A stretch of DNA of 64,000 bases. Origin: an uncultured Marivita sp. (lineage in GTDB: Bacteria; Pseudomonadota; Alphaproteobacteria; Rhodobacterales; Rhodobacteraceae). Positions within the stretch are counted from its first letter, which is position 1; each line of letters opens with the position of its first letter. Shown piece after piece: positions 35,574-44,264 of this stretch. The notes beneath the pieces were generated by a model. It saw nothing but the letters and a program-made list of their open reading frames with translations, was not told the origin of the DNA and made no database searches. The stretch spans positions 744,001 through 808,000 of the forward strand of contig NZ_CANKYW010000001.1 in NCBI RefSeq assembly GCF_947488135.1, in the 5' to 3' direction. The position numbers and the translations under genes are program-made.

Positions 35574-35830
35574 TGAGCTATTCCCTGAGCGCCGCCTGCT
35601 GCTGGATCATACTGGCTGCCATCCTCGCGGCGATCCCATCGAACGACAATCATTGGCGGCGCGCGTATCTCCTGATGCTGCTCGGCGCGCCGATCCTGGT
35701 GTGGGTCTACGTGCAGGACGGTGTCTTCTGGGGATTGGCGTTCACCGTCGCGGCGGCGAGCGTTTTCCGCTGGCCGTTGCGATACCTGTTGGCCTGGGTC
35801 ATCCGCCAGGTGACGCGCCGCGCCGAATGA
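35570..35830 (+). CDS. DUF2484 small membrane protein, copy 2
   Basis: An 86-residue paralogue of copy 1, starting inside its stop codon. It has the same layout of three membrane segments (SLSAACCWIILAAILAAI, YLLMLLGAPILVWVYV, GVFWGLAFTVAAASVFRW) and a C-terminal WPLRYLLAWVIRQVTRR that corresponds to NPLRYFWKRLTG in copy 1. Two ATGs in a row (35570, 35573) are possible starts. Copy 2 has two adjacent Cys in the first helix. It is followed 39 bases later by murB. The overlap suggests equal expression and possibly a heteromer. Confidence 0.82.
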   Translation: MMSYSLSAACCWIILAAILAAIPSNDNHWRRAYLLMLLGAPILVWVYVQDGVFWGLAFTVAAASVFRWPLRYLLAWVIRQVTRRAE

Positions 35831-35869
35831 GGCTTTACGCGCGACGGCCCTTTGGGCAAAACGCGCGAC

Positions 35870-36817
35870 ATGAATACGCTTCCTGATGTCCGGGGCAATC
35901 TGACGCCCGACAAACCGCTTTCCGATCTGACCTGGCTGCGTGTAGGCGGGCCTGCCGATTGGTTGTTTCAGCCAGCGGACCTTGAGGATTTGCAGGCCTT
36001 CCTCCGCGATTTGCCCGCGGATGTGCCGGTCTTCCCGATGGGTGTGGGGTCGAACCTGATCGTCCGCGACGGCGGATTGCGGGCGGTGGTGATCCGCATG
36101 GGGCGGGGGTTCAACGGCATTTCGATCGACGGCACGCGCGTGACGGCGGGGGCGGCAGCGCTCGATGCGCATGTCGCGCGCAAGGCGGCGGATGCGGGTG
36201 TGGACCTGACATTTCTGCGGACCATCCCCGGCGCGATCGGCGGTGCGGTGTGCATGAATGCGGGCTGCTACGGATCTTACGTGGCCGATCATCTCGTCGA
36301 AGTTCGCGCCGTGCTGCGCTCCGGCGAGTTGGTGACGCTTCCAGTCGCCGATCTCGGGCTTGCCTATCGGTCGAGCGTCCTGCCCGAAGGCGCGGTCGTG
36401 GTCAATGCGGTTTTCGAAGGGGCCAAGGGCGATCCCGCGTCCCTGCACGCCCGGATGGAAGACCAATTGGCCAAGCGCGATGCGACCCAGCCGACCAAGG
36501 ACCGCACCGCAGGCAGCACGTTCCGCAACCCGGCGGGGTTCTCTTCGACCGGGACTGCGGACGATGTGCATGACCTCAAGGCGTGGAAGGTGATCGACAA
36601 CGCCGGCCTGCGCGGCGCGACCCGGGGCGGGGCGCAGATGTCGCCGAAACATCCGAACTTCCTTGTGAACACCGGTGGCGCCACGGCGGCGGACCTCGAA
36701 GGATTGGGCGAAGAGGTGAGAAAAAAGGTTTTCTTGCACTCTGGAATAGAGTTACAATGGGAAATCAAACGCGTCGGTGAGCCGTTGGGTGATACGACGC
36801 GACCGGACGAGGGATGA
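35870..36817 (+). CDS. murB: UDP-N-acetylenolpyruvoylglucosamine reductase
   Basis: FAD enzyme that reduces UDP-GlcNAc-enolpyruvate to UDP-MurNAc. The 315-aa protein has the PCMH-type FAD domain: [61 protein letters not shown] with the FAD-contacting residues, and the catalytic Ser in [13 protein letters not shown]. The C-terminal [20 protein letters not shown] and [11 protein letters not shown] complete the family. The ATG at 35870 ([11 protein letters not shown]) is preferred; an upstream TTG would add six residues. A hairpin overlaps its stop codon. Confidence 0.95.
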   Translation: MNTLPDVRGNLTPDKPLSDLTWLRVGGPADWLFQPADLEDLQAFLRDLPADVPVFPMGVGSNLIVRDGGLRAVVIRMGRGFNGISIDGTRVTAGAAALDAHVARKAADAGVDLTFLRTIPGAIGGAVCMNAGCYGSYVADHLVEVRAVLRSGELVTLPVADLGLAYRSSVLPEGAVVVNAVFEGAKGDPASLHARMEDQLAKRDATQPTKDRTAGSTFRNPAGFSSTGTADDVHDLKAWKVIDNAGLRGATRGGAQMSPKHPNFLVNTGGATAADLEGLGEEVRKKVFLHSGIELQWEIKRVGEPLGDTTRPDEG

Positions 36818-36905
36818 ACCCTCGCAGGTGAAGGCGGTGCGCCGGGCAGGTTGCACACTATAACAAGGGGCTTGGCCCCGGGCAGAAATGGGGGAAAACC
36901 CCCAT
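36808..36905. repeat. three hairpins between murB and ddl
   Basis: CGAGGG/CCCTCG (36808-36824, covering the murB stop), GGGGC/GCCCC around TTG (36867-36879), and ATGGGGG/CCCCCAT around AAAA (36888-36905). The last ends 21 bases before the ddl start and might affect its translation as well as end the murB transcript. Confidence 0.65.
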
Positions 36906-36925
36906 GATTTGAGGCGATTTTGGGT

Positions 36926-37840
36926 ATGTCGAGCAGGGCAAACCCGAAAGTGGCAGTGTTGATGGGTGGCCCCTCGGCCGAACGCGAGGTGTCTCTGTCG
37001 TCTGGGCGCGAATGCGCGGCCGCTTTGCGGGGTGAAGGGTACGAGGTTCACGAGGTCGATGCGGGCCGTGATCTTGCATCCGTGCTCACCACTCTTTCCC
37101 CTGACGTGTGTTTCAATGCCCTGCATGGTCGCTGGGGCGAGGACGGCTGTGTTCAGGGTGTGCTGGAATGGCTGCGTATCCCGTACACGCATTCCGGTGT
37201 TCTGGCCTCGGCGCTGGCGATGGACAAGGAGCGCACCAAGGACGTGTATCGTCGCCACAATCTGCCTGTCGTGGACAGCGTTCTGGCCGCGCGCGACGAC
37301 GTTTGCAGCCGCCATGTCATGACGCCGCCCTATGTGGTCAAGCCGTTCAACGAAGGCTCCTCGGTAGGCGTGTACCTCGTGCACGACGACGCCAATGGCC
37401 CGCCACAGCTTTCCGATGATATGCCAGAGACCGTGATGGTCGAAGCCTTTGCGCCGGGCCGTGAACTGACGACGACCGTCGTCGGAGACCGGGCGCTTTG
37501 CGTGACCGATATTCTGACCGATGGCTGGTACGACTACGACGCGAAATACAAACCGGGCGGATCGCGGCACGTGCTGCCCGCGGACGTACCCGACGAAATC
37601 ACGTCCGCTTGCCTGGACTACGCCGTGCGCGCGCACAAGGCGCTGGGATGTCGGGGCGTGACGCGCACCGATTTCCGCTGGGACGCGGCGAAGGGGCTCG
37701 ATGGGCTCATTCTTCTTGAAACCAACACACAACCCGGCATGACGCCCACCTCGCTCACGCCAGAGCAGGCGGCGCATACGGGTATGAGCTTTGGTGCGCT
37801 GTGTCGCTGGATGGTGGAGGATGCGTCATGTCACAGATGA
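36926..37840 (+). CDS. ddl: D-alanine--D-alanine ligase
   Basis: Makes D-Ala-D-Ala for the pentapeptide. The 304-aa ATP-grasp enzyme begins KVAVLMGGPSAEREVSLSSG, the Ddl-specific loop, then NALHGRWGEDGCVQGVLEWL (binding the first D-Ala), IPYTHSGVLASALAMDKER, VVKPFNEGSSVGVYLV, and the magnesium-binding end LILLETNTQPGMTPTSL. The start ATG at 36926 is chosen; the TTG six bases earlier is possible. Its stop lies inside the ftsQ coding start, so they overlap by 13 bases. Confidence 0.96.
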   Translation: MSSRANPKVAVLMGGPSAEREVSLSSGRECAAALRGEGYEVHEVDAGRDLASVLTTLSPDVCFNALHGRWGEDGCVQGVLEWLRIPYTHSGVLASALAMDKERTKDVYRRHNLPVVDSVLAARDDVCSRHVMTPPYVVKPFNEGSSVGVYLVHDDANGPPQLSDDMPETVMVEAFAPGRELTTTVVGDRALCVTDILTDGWYDYDAKYKPGGSRHVLPADVPDEITSACLDYAVRAHKALGCRGVTRTDFRWDAAKGLDGLILLETNTQPGMTPTSLTPEQAAHTGMSFGALCRWMVEDASCHR

Positions 37841-38703
37841 GCGCGCGCCCCGATCCTGCGCCGTCGCGGTTGAAGTACCGGATGGAGCGGCTCATGCTGA
37901 CGCCGCTCTTCCGCTTTCTGCTGCGGTTCGGCTTGCCCTGTCTCTTGACGTTTGGGGCCGCGAGCTGGTGGCTGTCGGTAGACCAAAACCGAATGAAGAT
38001 CATCGACACCTACGCCGATCTGCGCGCCCAGGTGGAAAGCCGCCCGGAATTCATGGTCAACATGATGGCAGTGGACGGCGCGAGTGACCTGGTGGCCGAG
38101 GGCATTCGCCAGATGCTGCCGTTGGATTTCCCGATCAGCTCGTTCGATCTTGATCTCGAAGCGATGCGCGAAACCGTCGTGTCGCTGGACCCGGTGAAAT
38201 CGGCGCGACTTTACGTGCGGCAGGGCAACGTCTTGCAGGTCGACGTGGTGGAACGCATCCCGGTGGTGCTCTGGCGCAATGACCGGGGGTTGCAGCTTTT
38301 GGACGACGAGGGCGTGCTGGTCGGACCGGCTTTCGTTCGCTCGGACTGGCCGGAATTGCCGCTGATCGTGGGCGATGGTGCCAACACCCACGTCGACGAG
38401 GCGCTGGAACTCGTTGCTGCGGCAGAGCCGCTCTCCACGCGGTTGCGTGGCCTAGTGCGTATGGGTGAACGCCGCTGGGACGTGGTGCTGGACCGGGGTC
38501 AGCGCATCCTGCTGCCCGAGACCGAAGCCGTGCAGGCGCTTGAACGCGTGATCGCGATGGACCAGGCGGTCGACATGCTGGAACGCGATCTCGTGGCGGT
38601 CGATTTGCGACTGCCGAACCGACCAACACTCAGAATGACAGATGGAGCGGTGCAGGAATTGCTCCGCATCCGGGCGATCGAGGCAGGGGAACCAGTGGAA
38701 TGA
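37828..38703 (+). CDS. ftsQ: cell division protein FtsQ
   Basis: Bitopic divisome protein linking early and late division proteins. The 291-aa product has a cytoplasmic tail to about residue 30 (basic, SRLKYRMERLMLTP), one membrane helix (RFGLPCLLTFGAASWWL), then a periplasmic POTRA domain (FPISSFDLDLEAMRETVV, VKSARLYVRQGNVLQVDVVE, RIPVVLWRNDRGL) and the beta domain (ERRWDVVLDRGQRILLPE). The start could be the ATG at 37828 or a GTG at 37801; both overlap ddl. Its stop overlaps ftsA by four bases. Confidence 0.93.
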   Translation: MSQMSARPDPAPSRLKYRMERLMLTPLFRFLLRFGLPCLLTFGAASWWLSVDQNRMKIIDTYADLRAQVESRPEFMVNMMAVDGASDLVAEGIRQMLPLDFPISSFDLDLEAMRETVVSLDPVKSARLYVRQGNVLQVDVVERIPVVLWRNDRGLQLLDDEGVLVGPAFVRSDWPELPLIVGDGANTHVDEALELVAAAEPLSTRLRGLVRMGERRWDVVLDRGQRILLPETEAVQALERVIAMDQAVDMLERDLVAVDLRLPNRPTLRMTDGAVQELLRIRAIEAGEPVE

Positions 38704-40034
38704 TCGAGCTTTACGAGTCTCAACGGGCGATGCGCAACATGCGCAGGGCGGCGATGCAGCGAGGGGTGATTGCCATTCTCGACATCGGCAGTTCCAAGAT
38801 CGCCTGTCTTGTGCTGCGGTTTGACGGAACGGACCGGGGTATCGAGAGCGACTCCATCGGCTCTTTGGCGGGACAGTCGGGATTCCGCGTCATCGGCGCG
38901 GCGACCACACGGTCACGCGGTGTGCGCTTCGGCGAAATCGACTCCATGGGCGAAACCGAGCGGGCGATCCGCACGGCGGTGCAGGCGGCGCAGAAGATGG
39001 CGCAGATCCGGGTAGATCACGTGATCGCCAGCTTTGCCGGCGCCGATCCCCGCAGCTACGGGCTTGCGGGCAAGGTCGAAGTGGCCGGCACGACGGTGGA
39101 CGAACAGGACGTGGCCCGCGTGCTGTCGGCCTGTGACGTGCCTGATTTCGGACATGGCCGCGAAGTACTGCACGCGCAGCCGGTGAATTTCGCTTTGGAC
39201 CATCGCAGCGGGTTGATCGACCCGCGCGGGCAGATCGGTCAGGAACTGGCGACGGACATGCACATGCTGACGGTGGACGCGATGGCGATCCAGAATCTTG
39301 CGCATTGCATGAAGCGCTGTGACCTCGAATTGGCGGGGATCGCAAGCTCGGCTTATGTGTCGGGTGTCTCGGCTCTGGTCGAGGACGAACAGGAACTGGG
39401 CGCCGCGTGCATCGACATGGGCGGCGGCTCGACCGGGCTGTCGATCTTCATGAAGAAGCACATGATCTACGCCGATGCGGTGCGCATGGGTGGCGATCAC
39501 GTGACCAGCGATATCTCGATGGGGTTGCAAGTTCCAATGGCCGTGGCTGAGCGGATCAAGACCTTCCACGGAGGCGTCGTGGCCACCGGTATGGACGACC
39601 GCGACATGATCGAGATCGGCGGCGATACGGGCGACTGGCATCACGACCGGCGCTCGGTCAGCCGGGCCGAGCTGATCGGGATCATGCGCCCGCGCGTCGA
39701 GGAAATCCTCGAAGAGGTGCGCGCACGGCTCGACGCGGCCGGGTTCGAGCATCTGCCAAGCCAGCAGATCGTGCTGACGGGCGGGGCCAGCCAGATTCCA
39801 GGCCTGGATGGTTTGGCCACGAAGATCCTCGGGCAGCAGGTGCGCTTGGGTCGTCCCATGCGTGTCCACGGTCTGCCTCAAGCGGCGACCGGTCCGGGCT
39901 TTGCAAGTGCGGTCGGTTTGTGCCTTTTCGCCGCGCATCCACAGGACGAATGGTGGGATTTCGAGATCCCGGTGGATCGCTATCCGGCGCGGTCGCTCAA
40001 GCGGGCGGTCAAGTGGTTCCGGGACAATTGGTGA
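38700..40034 (+). CDS. ftsA: cell division protein FtsA
   Basis: Actin-like protein that tethers FtsZ to the membrane and activates the divisome. The 444-aa protein has the ATP-binding loops IAILDIGSSKIACLVL near residue 22 and GAACIDMGGGSTGLSIF, the SHS2/1C insertion domain between, and VLTGGASQIPGLDGLA for the adenosine motif. The C-terminus ends RSLKRAVKWFRDNW, a basic amphipathic helix that is the expected membrane anchor. It overlaps ftsQ (ATGA). ftsZ is not the next gene: two opposite-strand genes intervene. Confidence 0.96.
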   Translation: MIELYESQRAMRNMRRAAMQRGVIAILDIGSSKIACLVLRFDGTDRGIESDSIGSLAGQSGFRVIGAATTRSRGVRFGEIDSMGETERAIRTAVQAAQKMAQIRVDHVIASFAGADPRSYGLAGKVEVAGTTVDEQDVARVLSACDVPDFGHGREVLHAQPVNFALDHRSGLIDPRGQIGQELATDMHMLTVDAMAIQNLAHCMKRCDLELAGIASSAYVSGVSALVEDEQELGAACIDMGGGSTGLSIFMKKHMIYADAVRMGGDHVTSDISMGLQVPMAVAERIKTFHGGVVATGMDDRDMIEIGGDTGDWHHDRRSVSRAELIGIMRPRVEEILEEVRARLDAAGFEHLPSQQIVLTGGASQIPGLDGLATKILGQQVRLGRPMRVHGLPQAATGPGFASAVGLCLFAAHPQDEWWDFEIPVDRYPARSLKRAVKWFRDNW

Positions 40035-40096
40035 CGCTGGAGGCCCGTTGGCCTCCGACGGCGCAATTCTTCCGCGATTGATGATGTCCAACGATG

Positions 40097-40123
40097 AAAA
40101 AGGCCGCCAACCGGCGGCCTTTT
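40097..40123. terminator. bidirectional terminator between ftsA and dsrE-like gene
   Basis: Perfect arms AAAGGCCGCC (40099-40108) and GGCGGCCTTT (40113-40122) around AACC, with A-rich bases before and T after, so it works in both directions. It lies 62 bases after the ftsA stop and 33 bases from the stop of the convergent dsrE-like gene. Confidence 0.85.
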
Positions 40124-40156
40124 CACAATCATTCCACGATCAGTTCTGATCGGAGG

Positions 40157-40621
40157 TCACGGCTTGATGTAAGTGTATCCCTGCATTTGCAGATGCGACA
40201 GCTCTGCCACGCCGCTTGGCACGATGTCCTCTTCGAACACGTCGAAAAGATCGTTCTCGTAGGAAATCTCGCGACCTTGAAGCGTGTTGTTGCAGACATG
40301 GATCGCCACGTTCTGCCCTTTCAGTTCAAGAACCTGCCCTTGCAGCATCTGGTTCGTCTTGGCCGCTGCCAGAACACCCAACCCATCGCCGTGCAGGACC
40401 AGCTTGATGTCCATGTTCTCGGCGCCGACGGCGTTGATGTGGTTCTGCATGTTGCGCAGAGCGCCGCGGTAGGCGCGGTCGTCCTCTCCGCCGGAGTAGT
40501 TGATGTGGTACACGACCTTCTGCTTGCCATAGCGCTCTTGTGCTTCGGCGTCGGTGGTTGTCGCCGCGACGCCCAGAATGGCGATGGCGCAGGCCAGTAC
40601 CAGTGATGTCAGATATTTCAT
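40157..40621 (-). CDS. secreted DsrE/DsrF-like protein
   Basis: A 154-residue exported protein with a DsrE-like fold. The signal peptide is MKYLTSLVLACAIAILGVAA, with probable cleavage near DAEAQ. The mature domain shows KVVYHINYSGGEDDRAYRG, NMQNHINAVGAENMDIKLVL, VLHGDGLGVL and the cysteine-bearing VAIHVCNNTLQGREI, the position of the active Cys in DsrE-family sulfur carriers. Periplasmic DsrE-like proteins of this kind are often found near sulfur oxidation genes, but the family also contains proteins of unknown role. The ATG has GGGAGGACAGC upstream. It lies 137 bases downstream of the PhnD-LuxR gene, on the same strand, and is a natural candidate for its target. Confidence 0.82.
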   Translation of the reverse strand: MKYLTSLVLACAIAILGVAATTTDAEAQERYGKQKVVYHINYSGGEDDRAYRGALRNMQNHINAVGAENMDIKLVLHGDGLGVLAAAKTNQMLQGQVLELKGQNVAIHVCNNTLQGREISYENDLFDVFEEDIVPSGVAELSHLQMQGYTYIKP

Positions 40622-40758
40622 GCTGTCCTCCCGTTTTCGTTGCCGGATCGCACGTGCGACCCGTATCCCAGCTTTGCACAGGAGGGGATGGGAAGCACCT
40701 CGGGTGAACCACGGGTTGGTCCGGAAATCATCCCCGGGAGATGCCTAGGGAACGATCG

Positions 40759-41991
40759 TCAACTGGCCAGCGCCACCAGTTGGGTAGAGGATCGCGCGTC
40801 GAACTTCTTGAGAAGATTGGCGCGGTGAAACTCCACCGTTTTGGGGCTGATTTCGAGACGCTGCGCGATCTCTTTCGAAGAATAACCTTGCGTGATGTAG
40901 TCGAGGATCTGACGTTCTCGCTTCGTCAGACTGGGCAGGTCCTTGTCCGGGGTCTGGTCGGACGAGCCCGACCGGAGCATCTGGTTTGACCGATCTCGAG
41001 TAAACCGAAACGCCAGCGCGGTCGCGGCGCCGAGCCCTGCCGCGATCACGAGGATAAGCGGCACCAGTCCGATCACTCGTTGCCACAAGGTGGGTTGTTC
41101 GACTCGCAGCGCGAAAGCGCGTTTGAGATCGATGGCGGCATTATAGGCGACGGGCGACGACCAATAATTGCGCAATCTCATGTCCTGGGCGACCGGGTTG
41201 TCCTTTGCGCTCAGAAGGGCGATCGCCACGGCGTCCCGCAGGCGTGGATCCACATTTGCAAGTGCCGCGAAGGGCCATTCCGGGTAAAGCCGGGTGCTGA
41301 TCATGTCGGGATGCGCGTATGTGACGTTGGTGTTGAGATAGACGAAGTCATCCTTGGCATAGCTGCCCTCGGAAATCGCGCGCTCCATCAGCCCGCTGCG
41401 GATGATCCCGATATCGGCCTGTCCCGTGGCAACGCGCTTGATGACGCCATCCATCGGAAACCCGACGAAAACCAAGGCCTCGGTGTCTGTGAACAAATTG
41501 ATCTGGGCATTGTCGAATTCGCGCCAGGCCAACTGAAAGCCACCGAACGCCATCTTGTCGATCGCGACCACAGTCTTGCCGCGCGCATCGACAAGTTCTT
41601 CGATGCCCGACCCCGCGCGCGCGATGATGAGGCTGCCGAATTCGGCGGAATAGGTGCCGTCGCTGCGTTGGAGATTGCGGGTCGCAATCACGCTCATGGC
41701 GTGATCTTGCGCAAGATCGACATAGTGCCCCGGGTTGGTGAGCACGAAATCAATCTGTCCGCTCGCGATCTGCGACGAGGCGGAGGCCAGTGTCATGGGA
41801 ACAAGATCGAATTCATGGCTTGGTACCGTCGCATCGAGGTATCGTTTGAGCCCGTGCCACCGGACCAACGCATCCTCGTATCCAAGGTAGGCGAGCACAC
41901 CGATGCGCGCCTGGGACACAGGCGTTTGCGCTTCGCTCTGACCCGGGCACAGCCCGGCCAGGCACACGGCGGTCATGAGTGCCCTGAACAT
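40759..41991 (-). CDS. membrane one-component regulator: PhnD-like sensor, TM helix, LuxR HTH
   Basis: A 410-residue fusion. Signal peptide: MFRALMTAVCLAGLCPGQSEA. Residues about 25-300 form a PhnD/phosphate-type periplasmic solute-binding domain: ARIGVLAYLGYEDALVRW, SGQIDFVLTNPGHYVDLA, FGSLIIARAGSGIEELVD, GKTVVAIDKMAFGGFQLA, and the ATGQADIGIIRSGLMERA segment. A single membrane helix (VIGLVPLILVIAAGLGAA, about 306-328) follows. The C-terminus (354-410) is a GerE/LuxR helix-turn-helix: SLTKRERQILDYITQGYSS, KEIAQRLEISPKTVEFHRA. There is no receiver, autoinducer or kinase domain. The topology implies direct transmembrane signalling, as in ToxR-like proteins. A strong ribosome site (AGGAGGAGAC) precedes the ATG. 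It is inserted between ftsA and ftsZ with the dsrE-like gene. Confidence 0.9.
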   Translation of the reverse strand: MFRALMTAVCLAGLCPGQSEAQTPVSQARIGVLAYLGYEDALVRWHGLKRYLDATVPSHEFDLVPMTLASASSQIASGQIDFVLTNPGHYVDLAQDHAMSVIATRNLQRSDGTYSAEFGSLIIARAGSGIEELVDARGKTVVAIDKMAFGGFQLAWREFDNAQINLFTDTEALVFVGFPMDGVIKRVATGQADIGIIRSGLMERAISEGSYAKDDFVYLNTNVTYAHPDMISTRLYPEWPFAALANVDPRLRDAVAIALLSAKDNPVAQDMRLRNYWSSPVAYNAAIDLKRAFALRVEQPTLWQRVIGLVPLILVIAAGLGAATALAFRFTRDRSNQMLRSGSSDQTPDKDLPSLTKRERQILDYITQGYSSKEIAQRLEISPKTVEFHRANLLKKFDARSSTQLVALAS

Positions 41992-42421
41992 CGTCTCCTC
42001 CTGACGTGATCATAGTCGGAGCGGTATCGCGCGCGCAATCACACACTGATGTCAGGGCGGGCGAGGTTTCGCGTTTTCGCCCGGGAATCAATCCGCGACA
42101 TCGCAACTGCCGCTGGAGGTTTTCGGGGGATCATGCTATGATTTAAAAAAAATAAAGGCGGGCTCGAGCAGGCACCGATCCAGACAAAATTTCCAGAGCC
42201 GCTTCGGGCGGTATCTCTTCGATTGCCTAGTGGTTGGATGAGCTTTGGCCGCTATATATCGACAACTTGGCGAAATTCCGCGATCTTCGATAGGAAACAG
42301 GCCATATTTGGGGGCAAAACCGTGTTTTTTGCGTGACCTTCGCGCATCTGGACGATAATACTGCCACTGATAGGTGCAGAAAAAGCTCCGAATGGAGCGA
42401 AACTAGCAGGCGGATAGAGAC
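41992..42421. other. 430-base intergenic region upstream of ftsZ and the PhnD-LuxR gene
   Basis: No gene is visible here. It holds the divergent promoters of ftsZ (plus) and the PhnD-LuxR gene (minus). Seen: an A/T tract with TATGATTTAAAAAAAATAAA around 42137-42156, in which TATGAT could be a -10 element for ftsZ, and the alternating GCGCGCGC near 42029. I could not find a full CtrA box or a convincing operator. A mildly structured GCC/GGC segment lies near 42190. Confidence 0.5.
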
Positions 42422-44050
42422 ATGACATTGAACCTTTCGGTGCCCGGACAAGACGAATTGAAACCCCGCATCACCGTGTTCGGTGTCGGCGGCGCTGGCG
42501 GCAACGCCGTGAACAACATGATCGACAAATCCCTTGAGGGTGTCGACTTCGTGGTTGCGAACACGGACGCGCAAGCCCTTCAGCAAAGCCGGTCGACCAG
42601 CCGGATCCAGCTTGGGGTGAAAGTCACCGAAGGTTTGGGTGCAGGCGCCCGCGCAACCGTCGGTGCCGCTGCTGCGGAAGAAAGCATCGAACAGATCGTC
42701 GATCACCTTGCGGGCGCGCATATGTGCTTCATCACCGCCGGGATGGGCGGCGGCACCGGAACGGGTGCTGCTCCGATCATCGCGCAAGCCGCACGTGAGC
42801 TTGGTGTTCTCACCGTTGGCGTCGTGACCAAGCCCTTCCAGTTCGAGGGCAACAAGCGGATGAAGCAGGCCGAGGATGGGGTCGACGCGCTTCAGAAGGT
42901 CGTCGATACGCTGATCATCATTCCGAACCAAAACCTGTTCCGGCTCGCCAACGAAAAGACAACCTTCACCGAAGCGTTCAGCATGGCGGATGACGTGCTG
43001 TACCAGGGTGTGAAAGGTGTGACCGACCTGATGGTGCGTCCGGGCCTCATCAACCTCGACTTTGCCGATGTCCGCGCCGTGATGGACGAGATGGGCAAGG
43101 CGATGATGGGCACCGGCGAGGCCGAGGGCGAAGACCGCGCCATTCAGGCCGCCGAGAAGGCCATCGCGAACCCGCTGCTGGACGAAATCAGCCTGCGCGG
43201 CGCGAAGGGCGTTCTCATCAACATCACCGGCGGTCACGACCTCACGCTGTTCGAGCTCGACGAGGCGGCCAACCGTATCCGCGAGGAAGTGGACACGGAT
43301 GCCAACATCATCGTCGGCTCCACTCTGGATGACAACATGCAGGGCATGATGCGCGTCAGCGTTGTCGCCACCGGCATCGACGCCGTCGATGTGCACACCG
43401 ACATTCCGGTGCCGCGCCGGTCGCTCGCCACGCCGCTGACCCAGACGACCCGTGTGGAAGAGGCGCAGCAGGCCGAAAAAGAACAGCCGATGCCCGAGCC
43501 GGTCGCGGCCCGTGTCGCCGAAGAGCCGTCGCTGTTCGGAAAGATGGAGACAGAGCGCGAAGCTGCCGAAGAGCAGATGGAAACGATCTTCGAAGAAGAC
43601 GACACCCAGCACGAAGCGGTTGATGAAGACGGCCTTCCGGCGCCCGCCTATCGTCCGCAGGTGGCCGAATTCAATCCGCGCGATGACAGCATCGAGGCCG
43701 ACCCGGAGCAATTCGTCGCTCCGCGCGCACCGGCACCGGGCACGCCAAGCGCAGAAGCCTTGGCCCGTCTGCAAGCCGCCGCATCGCGCGCGCGTCCTGC
43801 CGCTGGCACGCGTCCGAGCGCACCCGCCGAAGCGGAGCCCGCCGATGCGGAACGTCCGCGTTTCGGGATCAATTCGCTCATCAATCGCATGACGGGTCAT
43901 GGCCAGCATCCGGAGACACCGGTGCGCCGCACGGCCCCGCCGCCGGTGCAATCCGGTGCCGCCGCACCCGCGCGCGCACCGTCGCCGGAAGCGGACGAAG
44001 ACCAGGAGCGCATCGAAATCCCTGCGTTCCTGCGCCGCCAAGCCAACTGA
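42422..44050 (+). CDS. ftsZ: cell division protein FtsZ
   Basis: Tubulin-like GTPase that forms the division ring. The 542-aa protein is long because of an extended linker, typical of alphaproteobacteria. GTPase core: [16 protein letters not shown] (G-loop), the tubulin signature [16 protein letters not shown] near residue 115, the [13 protein letters not shown] segment, the T7 loop [11 protein letters not shown], and [18 protein letters not shown] Glu/Pro/Ala-rich disordered linker covers about 325-525. The C-terminal peptide [16 protein letters not shown] is the FtsA-binding tail. It has its own 430-base upstream region and a strong terminator after it. Confidence 0.98.
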   Translation: MTLNLSVPGQDELKPRITVFGVGGAGGNAVNNMIDKSLEGVDFVVANTDAQALQQSRSTSRIQLGVKVTEGLGAGARATVGAAAAEESIEQIVDHLAGAHMCFITAGMGGGTGTGAAPIIAQAARELGVLTVGVVTKPFQFEGNKRMKQAEDGVDALQKVVDTLIIIPNQNLFRLANEKTTFTEAFSMADDVLYQGVKGVTDLMVRPGLINLDFADVRAVMDEMGKAMMGTGEAEGEDRAIQAAEKAIANPLLDEISLRGAKGVLINITGGHDLTLFELDEAANRIREEVDTDANIIVGSTLDDNMQGMMRVSVVATGIDAVDVHTDIPVPRRSLATPLTQTTRVEEAQQAEKEQPMPEPVAARVAEEPSLFGKMETEREAAEEQMETIFEEDDTQHEAVDEDGLPAPAYRPQVAEFNPRDDSIEADPEQFVAPRAPAPGTPSAEALARLQAAASRARPAAGTRPSAPAEAEPADAERPRFGINSLINRMTGHGQHPETPVRRTAPPPVQSGAAAPARAPSPEADEDQERIEIPAFLRRQAN

Positions 44051-44072
44051 TTCCGCGAGAAATCGCGCGTCA

Positions 44073-44099
44073 AACGCCCCCGGAAACGGGGGCGTTTTT
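44073..44099 (+). terminator. rho-independent terminator after ftsZ
   Basis: Perfect 10-bp stem AACGCCCCCG/CGGGGGCGTT with a GAAA tetraloop and a following TTT-C-TTTT run, 23 bases after the ftsZ stop. It makes ftsZ a probable single-gene transcript on the plus strand. Confidence 0.92.
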
Positions 44100-44264
44100 C
44101 TTTTGGAACAATGGCTTGCAGGGCTTGGCAAGAAACCGCCGATGGTCTCAGGGCCTCTGTTTCAGGCCGTTACAATCTTTGATTTGAGGCTGGATAGGTC
44201 AGAGCGTATCACCCATCCCAAAGCGCAGTGCTTCTGAAGGCGCGCGTAACGGATCGAGGATCAC

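Noticed and set aside
40759-41991. Quorum-sensing LuxR regulator
   Set aside because: The N-terminal part is an exported solute-binding domain, not an autoinducer domain, and there is no luxI-like gene nearby.
42227-44131. A 634-codon open frame on the minus strand opposite ftsZ
   Set aside because: It is antisense to ftsZ and crosses its terminator. The composition is that of a shadow frame.
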